Assembly: GCA_963784195.1 (NCBI GenBank) | Contig: CAWARA010000016.1 | Coordinates: 540,386-604,385, forward strand | Length of the DNA: 64,000 bases | Direction: 5' to 3' | Source of the DNA: CAVQAH01 sp963784195 | Lineage (GTDB): Bacteria; Acidobacteriota; Vicinamibacteria; Vicinamibacterales; 2-12-FULL-66-21 | In this document: positions 45,925-54,075 of the stretch, one piece after another | Layout: every line of letters begins with the position of its first letter | Numbering within the stretch: the first letter of the stretch is position 1 | Notes under the pieces: model-generated | What the model saw: only the letters and a program-made list of their open reading frames with translations | Databases searched by the model: none | Told to the model about the DNA's origin: nothing | Translations under genes and position numbers: made by a program

Positions 45925-46761
45925 ATGTTCCGCAAGATTCTCATGCGCGTCCTCGTCGGCGGACTGTTGTTGCTCGCCGGCACCGACATGGCGTTCGCCC
46001 AGGTCACCAGGTTCGTTCGTTTTTCAGCCAACGGCGCGACGTCGTATGGAATCCTCGATGGAGAGGTCGTCCGTCAGCTTGCCGGCGATCTCTTCGATGC
46101 GCCCAAACCAACCGGCAAGACGTTCAAGCTTGCGGAAGTCAAAGTGCTCGCACCCTGCGATCCCAAGAAGGTGATCGCCGTCGGGTTGAACTACAAGTCC
46201 CATCTCGGCGAGCGGCCAGCCGCAACCTATCCGGGCCTGTTCGCCAAGATGCCAACCTCCATCGTGGGTCCCGGCGACGACATCGTGCTGCCGGAGGATG
46301 CGAAAAACGCGCACTACGAAGGTGAGCTTGTCGTCGTGATTGGCCGCCGCGCCAAGAACGTCACCGCGGCGGACGCGCCGAACTATGTATTTGGCGTCAC
46401 CGCTGGAAACGATGTCAGCGAGCGCGAGTGGCAGAAGGCGGACCTCCAATGGTTCCGCGCCAAGGCCAGCGACACCTTCGGTCCGCTCGGACCGGTCATC
46501 GTCAAAGGTCTGAACTACGGCGATCTGCTGCTGCAGACGCGCCTGAATGGCGAGGTCGTGCAGTCGCAGCGGACGAAGGACCTGATCTTCGACGTGCCGA
46601 CGATCGTCAGCTACGTGAGCCGCTTCGTCACGCTGGAGCCTGGCGACGTGATCTACACCGGGACGCCGGGCGCCACGCGCCGGATGAATCCCGGCGATAC
46701 GGTCGAAATCGAAATCGAAGGTATCGGCATCCTGCGCAACAAGGTCAGAGCGGAGAAGTAA
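45925..46761 (+). CDS. FAH-family hydrolase/hydratase with predicted export signal
   Basis: 278 aa, starting 3 bp after the response regulator. The C-terminal 210 residues are a fumarylacetoacetate-hydrolase fold: VIAVGLNYKSHLGE, GLFAKMPTSIVGPGDDIVLP, metal-binding glutamates in HYEGELVVVIGRRAKN, GVTAGNDVSEREWQ with the metal aspartate, GPLGPVIVKG, LNGEVVQSQRTKDLIFDVPT and EPGDVIYTGTPGATRRMNPG. Members act on C-C bonds of diketo acids or as 2-keto-4-pentenoate hydratases, normally in the cytoplasm. The first 25 residues (MFRKILMRVLVGGLLLLAGT, then DMAFAQ) look like a Sec signal peptide with an AFA-Q cleavage site, so it is predicted to be exported, which is unusual for the family. The substrate is unknown. 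Confidence 0.9.
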   Translation: MFRKILMRVLVGGLLLLAGTDMAFAQVTRFVRFSANGATSYGILDGEVVRQLAGDLFDAPKPTGKTFKLAEVKVLAPCDPKKVIAVGLNYKSHLGERPAATYPGLFAKMPTSIVGPGDDIVLPEDAKNAHYEGELVVVIGRRAKNVTAADAPNYVFGVTAGNDVSEREWQKADLQWFRAKASDTFGPLGPVIVKGLNYGDLLLQTRLNGEVVQSQRTKDLIFDVPTIVSYVSRFVTLEPGDVIYTGTPGATRRMNPGDTVEIEIEGIGILRNKVRAEK

Positions 46762-46787
46762 AGCCGATCGATTCGTAACCACCGCAA

Positions 46788-46819
46788 CTCCCGGGACCTT
46801 CGACGGGCTCTCCTGGGAG
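46788..46819. terminator. Candidate bidirectional terminator
   Basis: CTCCCGGGA and TCCTGGGAG pair (one G-U) around a 14-nt loop in the 67-bp gap between the convergent FAH-family and M14 genes. T-runs are absent, so support is moderate. Confidence 0.5.
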
Positions 46820-46828
46820 CGCGGCGGG

Positions 46829-49582
46829 TCAGGACCGACCCAGCCTCGCGAGCTCGGCGGCTGACACGCGCGTCGAGGGACCGTGAAACAGCGCGTTGAA
46901 CAGCAGCTTGAACGTTCCGCGCGGCTGCGCCCGGAAATCTACCTGGCTGCCCATCGTCACGACATAGCCGCGGCCGACGCGGAACGCGACGACGTTTGCT
47001 TGATCGCGCAGGAGATCCTCGCCCAGCAACCAGCCGCTCTGAAGAATCGGTCCTGTCGACGGGTATCGCGAGACGACCTCGCTCTGGATCTCGAATCCCG
47101 GCTTCAGACGATACGCCTGATCCGTTTCGAAGAAGATCGGCCAGGCCGCCGGCATGCCGAACGCCACGGGATGCGCAGTATTGAACTCGTTCTGCAGGAG
47201 TGACCCCGGGCAGTAGAACACCGACGTCGGATCGATCACGCGCTCGCGGAGAACGGCGTCGAGCCGCGCGGGGCTCGAGAACGCATCCCGCAGGACGCGA
47301 TCCGCGTCCGTCGCACGCTGGGCGGCCGCTTCACCGCCGCCGCCACCGCCTCGCCTGCGCGAAACCTCGGGAAGTGACTTCTCGATCGGCAGGTCCAGCA
47401 GCTGGGTCGCTGTGTCGACCGCGGAACCGATCGCGACGAGCGTTCCGCCATTTCGAACCCAGTCACCGAGTTTCTTCCATCCCGCATCGCCAACACCGTA
47501 AGCCCACGCCCACTCTTTGTCATGGCGCTTGGGATCGAGCCCGCGCACGATCGTGTCGCGGCTGATGCCCGACGGCAGCACGATCGCGTCATACAACGTC
47601 GAGAGTTCGCCGGTGAAGTCACCGGACTCGACGACGCGGTGGTTGAAGCCGTATTGCTCGAAGAGCCACTTCATCCAACCACCGGGCATGTTGTTCGCAC
47701 CACGCCAGAGGCCGATGCGCGTCTCCGGCTTGAGCCTGAATGCGTCGACCTCGATCGGGCGATCGGCTGCCACCACAACCAGGCCGGTCTCGGCTGAGAC
47801 TTCCTTGATGATGCGCGTGGACTCTGCCGAGGAAGGCACGATCCAGGCGCCGGGATCGTACGACTTTCCCGCAAGTTCGAATTTCACGGCAGACCGGTGA
47901 ACGGGAACTTTGGCTGCTTGCAGCTTCGCTACCGCCTTGAACGCGGCGTTCGAGCCCGCATCGATAACATAGGCCCACTTTGCCTGAGCGGGAACACTGC
48001 TGACGCGGCCTTCAGCTTTCCTGACGTCGGTCAGGTTCGCCTCGAATGCCACCTCCATGAGATTCGCCTCAAACGGCTCATCTATCTGATCGACCTGCAC
48101 GCCCATCAGCATGCCCAGCGTGTGGCCGGTGACGTCGTAGGGCGCCTTTGGCGGTCCACCCGGAAACAGCCGCAGATCCGGATAACGCTGACGCTCGAGC
48201 ATCGTCTTCGCAAACGCACCGTACGGCTGCGCGAGCTTGATCACCCACGAACCGGCGGAATAGTCTTTCCCGCCTGCACGGAACGGCGCCTGCGCTTTGT
48301 GAATCTCGACAGCGCCCATGCGCATGATGTCGAGCAACTCGTATGCTTCGAACAGGTCACGCTGATCGGACGGGATGACGAACGCGTACGGCTTGGCCTT
48401 CCAGTTCACCCAGTCCGCATGGACCTTGTAGAAGTTCTCCAGCCACAACGTACGATGACGGGCGACGTGAGAGATCCCGGCGAAGGCGGCCGTGGTTCCG
48501 TATTCGACGATGTCGCGAAGCCGCCAGTCGCTGCGCTTGTAGGGCAGCGGGAACATGGCGCGAGTCTCCTGCGGTCCGAACGGCACGTCCTTGCCGGCGG
48601 GGTTCACGATCGGATCGGCCAGATCGACGCTGGCAATCTCGGTCAGGATGCGCGGCTGCCCGTGATAGACCATGTACTGCCGCGCCGGTGCCCACAAGTC
48701 GTATCGCGCCTGCTGCTCGACGCCGCCCTTGCCTTCCGCGACGAGCGCCGCCGCCATCGCTCCGCCAATCGACGCCTGTCCTTGCGCGAGGATCGGATGG
48801 ATGTTGGGATCGTACGGATCGTCGAACGGCGGCACGAAGATGCGCGCGCCGCCCGATCCCATCTGGTGCATGTCGTGCGTGATGATCGGCTTGAAGCGAT
48901 TCTGAATGTCGATCGCCATCCGTGTTTCGACCTGCGTGAACATGAACCAGTCGCGATTGTCGTCGTGGCCGACGTACTTGTGGTACAGGTCCGGGTACAC
49001 GCGCGCGAACGGCGTGCCCTTCGTCTTGTACCAGTGATCGACGACGAGGTACTGCCCGTCAGGGTTCTGCGATGGCACGACCAGCAGGACGACGTTGTCG
49101 AGGATCTGTTTGATGTACGGGCTGTTCTCGGTCACCAGGCGATGCACGATGTCATTCAACGCCTGCGTATTGCCGACCTCGGTCGAGTGAATCGTTGCGT
49201 AGAGAAAGAAGAACGCCCGTCCTTCCTCAGCCAGCTTGCTCGCTTCCGCGGCGGTCAGGCCGCGAGGGTTGGCGAGCCGCCGGTTGATCTCGATCAGGCG
49301 ATCGAGCTTCGCGAGGTTCTCCGGTGCGCTGATCGTCGCCAGCACATACGGATTCCCCATCGTCGTCTTGCCGACCTCCTGGTACTTCATGCGATCGGTC
49401 GTCTTCGACAGAAGCTGGAAGTACTCGAGGATTTTGGGATACCGCGCCAGTTCGCCGTCGGTCCCCATCCGGAAGCCGAAGAACTGCTCGGGCGTCTGGG
49501 TTTGCGCCTGACGCGCCGCCGTTGGCAGTTGGGCGGTCAGTGCCGTCAGGACAATGGCCACTATCAGAAACGAACGTCGCAT
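46829..49582 (-). CDS. Secreted M14-family zinc carboxypeptidase-like protein
   Basis: 917 aa, start at 49582 with GGAGG upstream; the frame extends beyond but the upstream part has no signal. Signal peptide MRRSFLIVAIVLTALTAQLP. The M14 domain occupies roughly residues 30-330. Zinc ligands are in YATIHSTEVGNTQ (His and Glu) and ITHDMHQMGSGG (His), and there is a substrate region VPSQNPDGQ. The remaining 550 residues include a class I glutamine-amidotransferase-like segment (YDAIVLPSGISRDTI, WVRNGGTLVAIGSA), a build common in Acidobacteriota and Bacteroidota M14 proteins. It probably digests extracellular peptides. The next gene upstream on this strand encodes a cyanophycinase-like protein and shares the likely transcript. 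Confidence 0.92.
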   Translation of the reverse strand: MRRSFLIVAIVLTALTAQLPTAARQAQTQTPEQFFGFRMGTDGELARYPKILEYFQLLSKTTDRMKYQEVGKTTMGNPYVLATISAPENLAKLDRLIEINRRLANPRGLTAAEASKLAEEGRAFFFLYATIHSTEVGNTQALNDIVHRLVTENSPYIKQILDNVVLLVVPSQNPDGQYLVVDHWYKTKGTPFARVYPDLYHKYVGHDDNRDWFMFTQVETRMAIDIQNRFKPIITHDMHQMGSGGARIFVPPFDDPYDPNIHPILAQGQASIGGAMAAALVAEGKGGVEQQARYDLWAPARQYMVYHGQPRILTEIASVDLADPIVNPAGKDVPFGPQETRAMFPLPYKRSDWRLRDIVEYGTTAAFAGISHVARHRTLWLENFYKVHADWVNWKAKPYAFVIPSDQRDLFEAYELLDIMRMGAVEIHKAQAPFRAGGKDYSAGSWVIKLAQPYGAFAKTMLERQRYPDLRLFPGGPPKAPYDVTGHTLGMLMGVQVDQIDEPFEANLMEVAFEANLTDVRKAEGRVSSVPAQAKWAYVIDAGSNAAFKAVAKLQAAKVPVHRSAVKFELAGKSYDPGAWIVPSSAESTRIIKEVSAETGLVVVAADRPIEVDAFRLKPETRIGLWRGANNMPGGWMKWLFEQYGFNHRVVESGDFTGELSTLYDAIVLPSGISRDTIVRGLDPKRHDKEWAWAYGVGDAGWKKLGDWVRNGGTLVAIGSAVDTATQLLDLPIEKSLPEVSRRRGGGGGGEAAAQRATDADRVLRDAFSSPARLDAVLRERVIDPTSVFYCPGSLLQNEFNTAHPVAFGMPAAWPIFFETDQAYRLKPGFEIQSEVVSRYPSTGPILQSGWLLGEDLLRDQANVVAFRVGRGYVVTMGSQVDFRAQPRGTFKLLFNALFHGPSTRVSAAELARLGRS

Positions 49583-49617
49583 GTTTCCTCCCAGCGGGAA
49601 CTGGCTAGCAAACGGGA

Positions 49618-50685
49618 TCAACGGCCCGAACCTCCAGACTCCCGAGAAGGGATCGGCACCTCTTCGACTTCTTGTCTTGGGAGTTGGGAATTGGGCGTTC
49701 GGAGAGTTGACACGACGTCCTCCGCTAGCGCAACCCGCCCCTGCCCGCCGCCGCCGCCTCGGCCCTCTCGGCCGTCCGTCCCACCACGTCGTCCTGGGGT
49801 CTGACCGGTGCCGAACTTCTCGATCCGGCGAGCCTTCATGTTGTACGAATCGCCAGGCGACAGCACGAAGTAAGGCTTCTCCCAGGGCTGATAGAGGCGG
49901 GTATTGTCGTGAACGGCGACCTTCCACTTGCCCATCACCTCGAAGGTGTCGCCCTTCACGATGATCGCGGTGCCTTCCGACAGGCCGATGCCGAGGAGGT
50001 TCGGATACTTGGCGATGACCTGGATCAAATCGTCCCAGCGATTGCGCGCGTTGATGTGCTGATCGATCGCTGCCTTCCGGAGGAATTCAAACGCCTTCTG
50101 GTGGGTCGGCTCCTCCGTCATCATCACGTTCGCGCCCGAGGTATCGCCGCGAACCAGGTACTCGCCCTGAATCGTTGCGCCCGCAGAGCTGCCGCCGATC
50201 ACGCCGCCTCGTTCCAGCACCTTGTGAAATTCCTTGTAGGTCAGCGTGTTGGCGTAGGAGTCGACGATGTTCCACTGACGTCCGCCGTTGAACCAGACGG
50301 CGTTCGCCTGCCGGAGGTCCTTTACGAATTCCTCGGAGTCGGCAATCTTCGGATCGTGCGTGTGGAGCATCTTGACGTTCTTGATGCCGCGCTTGAGCCA
50401 GGACGCGACGACCTCCTCTTCCTTGTAGGCGCGGAGGCTGCCGTCCTGGGCCTTGTTGCCGCCTGCGGTCGGCACGACGATGATCTTCGCGTCGTTTCCG
50501 CCGGCCAGCTCGATGAACTTCTCCAAGATGCCGGTGCCGTCCGTCCCGCCGCCGCCGACGATTACCAACGTGCCCTTGGCGGGGCCGTACTCCGGCGCGG
50601 CCGCCTCCTGGAGCGTGGCGCGGCCCGTGAAGGTCATCGCGAGGATGATGGCCGTCGTAACGAATGAAACCCGCCGTGCTGTCAT
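49618..50685 (-). CDS. Exported cyanophycinase-like S51 peptidase
   Basis: 355 aa. The ATG at 50685 follows AGGAGGG and starts a signal peptide (VSFVTTAIILAMTFTG). The S51 fold is clear: GTLVIVGGGGTDGTGILEKF, AKIIVVPTAGGN, NAVWFNGGRQWNIVDSY, the nucleophile serine in GGVIGGSSAGATIQGEYLV, and LLGIGLSEGTAIIVKGD. Such enzymes cleave beta-aspartyl-arginine dipeptides from cyanophycin or act on other isoaspartyl peptides; exported versions suggest scavenging. The last about 70 residues are low complexity (GGTDGREGRGGGGGQGRV). They run through an oligomer repeat (RTPNSQLPRQ), so the natural C-terminus was probably extended. It ends 36 bp before the M14 start. Confidence 0.88.
   Translation of the reverse strand: MTARRVSFVTTAIILAMTFTGRATLQEAAAPEYGPAKGTLVIVGGGGTDGTGILEKFIELAGGNDAKIIVVPTAGGNKAQDGSLRAYKEEEVVASWLKRGIKNVKMLHTHDPKIADSEEFVKDLRQANAVWFNGGRQWNIVDSYANTLTYKEFHKVLERGGVIGGSSAGATIQGEYLVRGDTSGANVMMTEEPTHQKAFEFLRKAAIDQHINARNRWDDLIQVIAKYPNLLGIGLSEGTAIIVKGDTFEVMGKWKVAVHDNTRLYQPWEKPYFVLSPGDSYNMKARRIEKFGTGQTPGRRGGTDGREGRGGGGGQGRVALAEDVVSTLRTPNSQLPRQEVEEVPIPSRESGGSGR
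49672..49708. repeat. Half copy of the AACTCCCAAC-type oligomer repeat
   Basis: GTCTTGGGAGTTGGGAATTG and the following GGGCGTTCGG match, in inverse, the array at 31741-31771. This copy lies inside the 3' end of the cyanophycinase gene and encodes part of its tail. Confidence 0.6.
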
Positions 50686-50730
50686 CAAAACCGCCCTCCT
50701 GAGTATGTCGCGCGCAATTATAGCGAACAG

Positions 50731-50858
50731 GTCGTGGTTCGTAGTCCGTGGTTCGTAGTCCTGTGGCTCGTCGCTCGTCGCTCGAAGTGCCACGGCCCGC
50801 CCCTCGCTGGCTAGTAGTTCTTCGAGCGACGAACTACGGACTACGGACTACGGCCACG
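50731..50858. repeat. GTGGTTCGT-type long inverted repeat between divergent genes
   Basis: The left arm 50731-50786 (GTCGTGGTTCGTAGTCCGTG ... CGTCGCTCGTCGCTCGAAG) and right arm 50817-50858 (AGTTCTTCGAGCGACGAACT ... GGACTACGG) pair around a 30-bp loop. The inner junctions CTCGAA and TTCTTCGAG are identical to those at 35405-35522. It lies between the cyanophycinase start and the PadR promoter. Confidence 0.9.
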
Positions 50859-50871
50859 GATACATCAGATT

Positions 50872-50900
50872 TTGCCAATTAGGTCCAAATTGGATATAGT
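50872..50900 (+). promoter_or_regulatory. Promoter of padR-permease operon with embedded operator
   Basis: -35 TTGCCA (50872-50877), 17-bp spacer, -10 TATAGT (50895-50900). The spacer is occupied by CCAATT-AGGTCCA-AATTGG (50875-50893), an inverted repeat suited to a dimeric repressor. Autoregulation by the PadR protein encoded 20 bp downstream is likely. Confidence 0.7.
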
Positions 50901-50920
50901 CTGTCCAGAACGAATCGATT

Positions 50921-51280
50921 ATGCCCGTCAAGTCTCGCACCGACGGATCGCTTCCGCTCAAGCCGGCTGTTTTGCTGCTTCTCGTGAGCCTCGCCGCGGG
51001 GGAAAAACACGGATATGCCCTGCGTAAGGACGTCGCCGCACGCAGCGGCGGGGACGTGCGGCTCGGACCGGCGACGCTCTATCGCACCCTCGCCCAGATG
51101 CTCGAGGAGGGCACGATCGAGGAGTCGGGACGCCGCCCGGCGCCGGAACTGGACGACGAGCGGCGGCGGTATTACCGGCTGACCGATCGCGGACGCCGGC
51201 TGCTGGACGCCGAGATCTCTCGGCTCGAGCAACTGGCTGCGTCGGCTCGCGCCGTCATTCTGCAACGCGGGAAAGCATGA
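50921..51280 (+). CDS. PadR-family transcriptional regulator
   Basis: 119 aa. Winged helix: LKPAVLLLLVSLAAGEKHGY, ALRKDVAARSGGDV, GPATLYRTLAQMLEEGTIEE and RRRYYRLTDRGRRLLDAEI. The LGPATLYRTL motif and Tyr in the wing are standard PadR features. Its stop overlaps the start of the ADOP permease (ATGA), a pairing typical of Acidobacteriota. It probably represses its own operon through the site at 50875-50893. The leader is only about 20 nt and lacks a Shine-Dalgarno sequence, so the mRNA may be nearly leaderless. Confidence 0.95.
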   Translation: MPVKSRTDGSLPLKPAVLLLLVSLAAGEKHGYALRKDVAARSGGDVRLGPATLYRTLAQMLEEGTIEESGRRPAPELDDERRRYYRLTDRGRRLLDAEISRLEQLAASARAVILQRGKA

Positions 51281-53982
51281 GTTCCGGATCACCTCGACCG
51301 GTGCGCGCGGCGGTTGCGATCTTCGATGTGCTGACGTCGATCCTGCCGTCACGGTTCCGGCACGCCTTCGGCCCTGATATTCGTGACGCGTTCGAAGACG
51401 AGGCGATGGAGCGCTATCGCCAGGGTGGCGTCGCCGGGCTCAGCGCTGCCACCGGGCAGGGCCTGGCCGACGTGCTGATTACCGCCTGGCACGCGCGCCT
51501 GCCGTCCATGCACGCCACGACCCGACCGCATGATGACGCTCAACGAACGAGAGGAAGCCTGATGAACGCGCTCTGGCAGGATCTGCGTTACGCTTTCCGC
51601 ACGCTGCGGAAGCAGCCTGCGTTCACGCTGGTCGCACTGCTGACCCTCGCCGTCGGCATCGGCGCGAACACCGCAATCTTCACGGTGGTGAACGCCGCGC
51701 TGCTCCGCCCGCTTCCCTATCCGCATGCCGATCGGCTCGTCCGCATCTGGGGCTCGAGCCGCGAGAACCCGTCCCAACGCGCCAACATCAACCCGCTCGA
51801 CGCGATGGACTGGGCGCGCGAAGCGAAGGCATTCGAGTCGCTGGCGGTCTTCACGACGACGACGCAACCGCTTACGGGGGCGGGCGATCCGGTGACGATT
51901 CCGGTGGCGTTTGCGACCCAGTCGTTCTTCGAGACGCTCGGCGCACGACCGGCGATGGGTACGCTCTTCGGCTCGCACCATGGAAAGCCGGGACGTGAAA
52001 CGGAGATCGTCGTCAGCCGGGCATTCTGGGCCGGAACGCTCGGCGGGGATCCAGCCGTTGTCGGCCGCACGATCAAACTCTCGGATATCGCCTGCACGAT
52101 CATCGGCGTTCTGCCGGCTGACTTCGTTTCGCCGGGCATCAGCGCCGCGATGGAGCCGCAAGTGTGGCGGCCCATGATGATCGCGCCGGACTCGTCGCGC
52201 GGCGGCCACTTCGCGAGATCGATCGCCCGCCTGGCACCCGGCGTCCCCGTCGCAACGGCGCAGGCCCAGGTCGACGCCATCATGACACGGCTCGCCAAAG
52301 AGTTTCCGTCGACGAACCTCGGCCAGTGGACGTACATCGAGCCGCTGCAGGAGGCGATCGCAGGCGACGCGCGAACACCTCTGCTCATGTTGATGGCGGC
52401 CGTCGGTGTCGTGCTGCTGATCGGCTGTGCCAACGTGGCCAATCTCCTGCTGGCACGCGCGACGGTCAGACAACGAGAGATCGCCGTCCGCAGCGCGCTC
52501 GGCGCGGGCCGCGGCAGGCTGGTTCGTCAGTTGATGACCGAAAGCCTCCTCCTTGGCACAATCGGCGGACTCTTGGGCATCGGACTGGGTATCGCGGCCA
52601 TGTCATTGCTGCCAGTCTGGCTCACCAGCCAGGTACCGCTCGCGGTCTCGGCGGCGATCGACGGTCGCGTGCTCGCCTTCACACTGGCGTTGTCGATAGC
52701 GACCGCCGTGCTCTTCGGACTGGTGCCGGCCCTGCAGGCCTCGCGATCCGACATCCGCAGCGTGCTGACCTCGAGTGGCGACACGCGTGCCACGGGATCG
52801 GGACGCATTCAGTCGCTTCTGCTGGTCGTCGAAACAGCGCTGGCGCTCGTCCTCCTCATCGCCGCGACGCTTCTCGTTCAGAGCCTGATGCGACTGCAAT
52901 TCGTCGACCCGGGGTTCGACACGGAGCACGTGCTGACCTTCCGGGTCAGCCTGCCCCGCGCACGCTATCCGGAAACGGCCCGGCGCAATGCCTTTTTCAA
53001 CGACCTCACCGATCGCTTGCGCCAGCTGCCTGGCGTCACGGCAGCTGGCGGGGTGAACATGTCCCCGTTGACCGATCGGTATTCGTGCGACTCGTTCGGT
53101 CTCGCCGACCGCCCGGCGCCGCCCGACGGCCAGGAGCCGTGCGCCGAGGCGCGCGTGGCGACCCGCGATTACTTCAGCGCGATGGGCATCCCGCTCGTGA
53201 AGGGACGACTGTTCGAGCCTGCGGACACGGCGTCAGCGGCACCCGTCATCATCGTCAACGAGACGATGGCGCGAAAGTACTGGCCGGACGGCAGCGGGGT
53301 CGGACAGCGTTTCAAGTGGGGCAGCGTCACGAGCGACGATCCGTGGCGCACCATCGTCGGCATCGTCCGCGACGTCAAGCATTTCGCCCTGGACGTCGAC
53401 GTCGAGGGCGAGGTGTACGTCCCACTCGAGCAATCGGGCCCGACGGTGATGACCATCGCGGTGCGGACGGAACGTGAGCCGCAAACGCTGGCGGGCGAGA
53501 TCCGCGGCATCGTCGGAACGCTGGACGCATCGCTTCCGATCTCGGAAGTGTTCACCACAGGCCAGCTCGTGCAGCGCTCGACGGCGATGCAAACGTTTCG
53601 CACGCAACTGCTGACGGCGTTCGCGCTCGTCGCGCTGGGCCTGGCGATCGTCGGCGTCTACGGGGTGATGGCCTTCTTCGTGGCGCAGCGGACACAGGAG
53701 ATCGGGATACGACTGGCGCTGGGCGCAAGTCCGACCGCGTTGCGCCGGCTCGTCGTGCTGCGTGGAATGAAGGCGGCGGTGATGGGGGCGGCGCTGGGCC
53801 TGCTTGTGTCGCTGCCCATGTCACGCATGATCGAGGGACTGCTCTTCGGCGCCACGTCAGGCGACCGCGTCGCCTATGTGCTCGGCCCGTTGCTCCTGCT
53901 CTGGACCGCCCTCGTGGCGAGTTATGTTCCTGCCCGCAGAGCGACACGGGTCGATCCGGTTAAAGCGATAAGAACTGAATAA
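51277..53982 (+). CDS. MacB/ADOP-type ABC transporter permease
   Basis: 901 aa. An N-terminal 95-residue extension (FRHAFGPDIRDAFEDEAMER) is typical of ADOP ('acidobacterial duplicated orphan permease') proteins. Two MacB-PCD/FtsX units follow: LWQDLRYAFRTLRKQPAFTL and LTLAVGIGANTAIFTVVNAA, FtsX core LMLMAAVGVVLLIGCANVAN and ARATVRQREIAVRSALGAGR; then the second MacB-PCD (FDTEHVLTFRVSLPRARYPE) and FtsX core VALGLAIVGVYGVMAFFVAQ with RTQEIGIRLALGASP. No ATPase gene is adjacent. It may take part in export or cell-envelope remodelling with a remote MacB/LolD-like ATPase. The frame is intact. Confidence 0.95.
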   Translation: MSSGSPRPVRAAVAIFDVLTSILPSRFRHAFGPDIRDAFEDEAMERYRQGGVAGLSAATGQGLADVLITAWHARLPSMHATTRPHDDAQRTRGSLMNALWQDLRYAFRTLRKQPAFTLVALLTLAVGIGANTAIFTVVNAALLRPLPYPHADRLVRIWGSSRENPSQRANINPLDAMDWAREAKAFESLAVFTTTTQPLTGAGDPVTIPVAFATQSFFETLGARPAMGTLFGSHHGKPGRETEIVVSRAFWAGTLGGDPAVVGRTIKLSDIACTIIGVLPADFVSPGISAAMEPQVWRPMMIAPDSSRGGHFARSIARLAPGVPVATAQAQVDAIMTRLAKEFPSTNLGQWTYIEPLQEAIAGDARTPLLMLMAAVGVVLLIGCANVANLLLARATVRQREIAVRSALGAGRGRLVRQLMTESLLLGTIGGLLGIGLGIAAMSLLPVWLTSQVPLAVSAAIDGRVLAFTLALSIATAVLFGLVPALQASRSDIRSVLTSSGDTRATGSGRIQSLLLVVETALALVLLIAATLLVQSLMRLQFVDPGFDTEHVLTFRVSLPRARYPETARRNAFFNDLTDRLRQLPGVTAAGGVNMSPLTDRYSCDSFGLADRPAPPDGQEPCAEARVATRDYFSAMGIPLVKGRLFEPADTASAAPVIIVNETMARKYWPDGSGVGQRFKWGSVTSDDPWRTIVGIVRDVKHFALDVDVEGEVYVPLEQSGPTVMTIAVRTEREPQTLAGEIRGIVGTLDASLPISEVFTTGQLVQRSTAMQTFRTQLLTAFALVALGLAIVGVYGVMAFFVAQRTQEIGIRLALGASPTALRRLVVLRGMKAAVMGAALGLLVSLPMSRMIEGLLFGATSGDRVAYVLGPLLLLWTALVASYVPARRATRVDPVKAIRTE

Positions 53983-53985
53983 ACT

Positions 53986-54069
53986 CCGTGGTCCGTGGTC
54001 CGTGGCTCGTGTCTCGTCGAGCATTCAGAATCCTGCGGCGAGACACGGACTACGGACTACGGACCACGG
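53986..54069. repeat. GTGGTCCGTGG-type inverted repeat at a convergent junction
   Basis: The left arm 53986-54019 (CCGTGGTCCGTGGTCCGTGG then CTCGTGTCTCGTCG) and right arm 54034-54069 (CGGCGAGACACGGACTACGG then ACTACGGACCACGG) flank a 14-nt loop (containing CATTCAGAATC). It fills the gap between the permease stop (53982) and the convergent DUF1501 stop (54076). Confidence 0.9.
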
Positions 54070-54075
54070 CAAGCG

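Noticed and set aside
47897..49804. A 635-codon open frame opposite the M14 peptidase gene
   Set aside because: It is an antisense shadow caused by high GC at third positions. The M14 frame has signal peptide, zinc motif and Shine-Dalgarno support.
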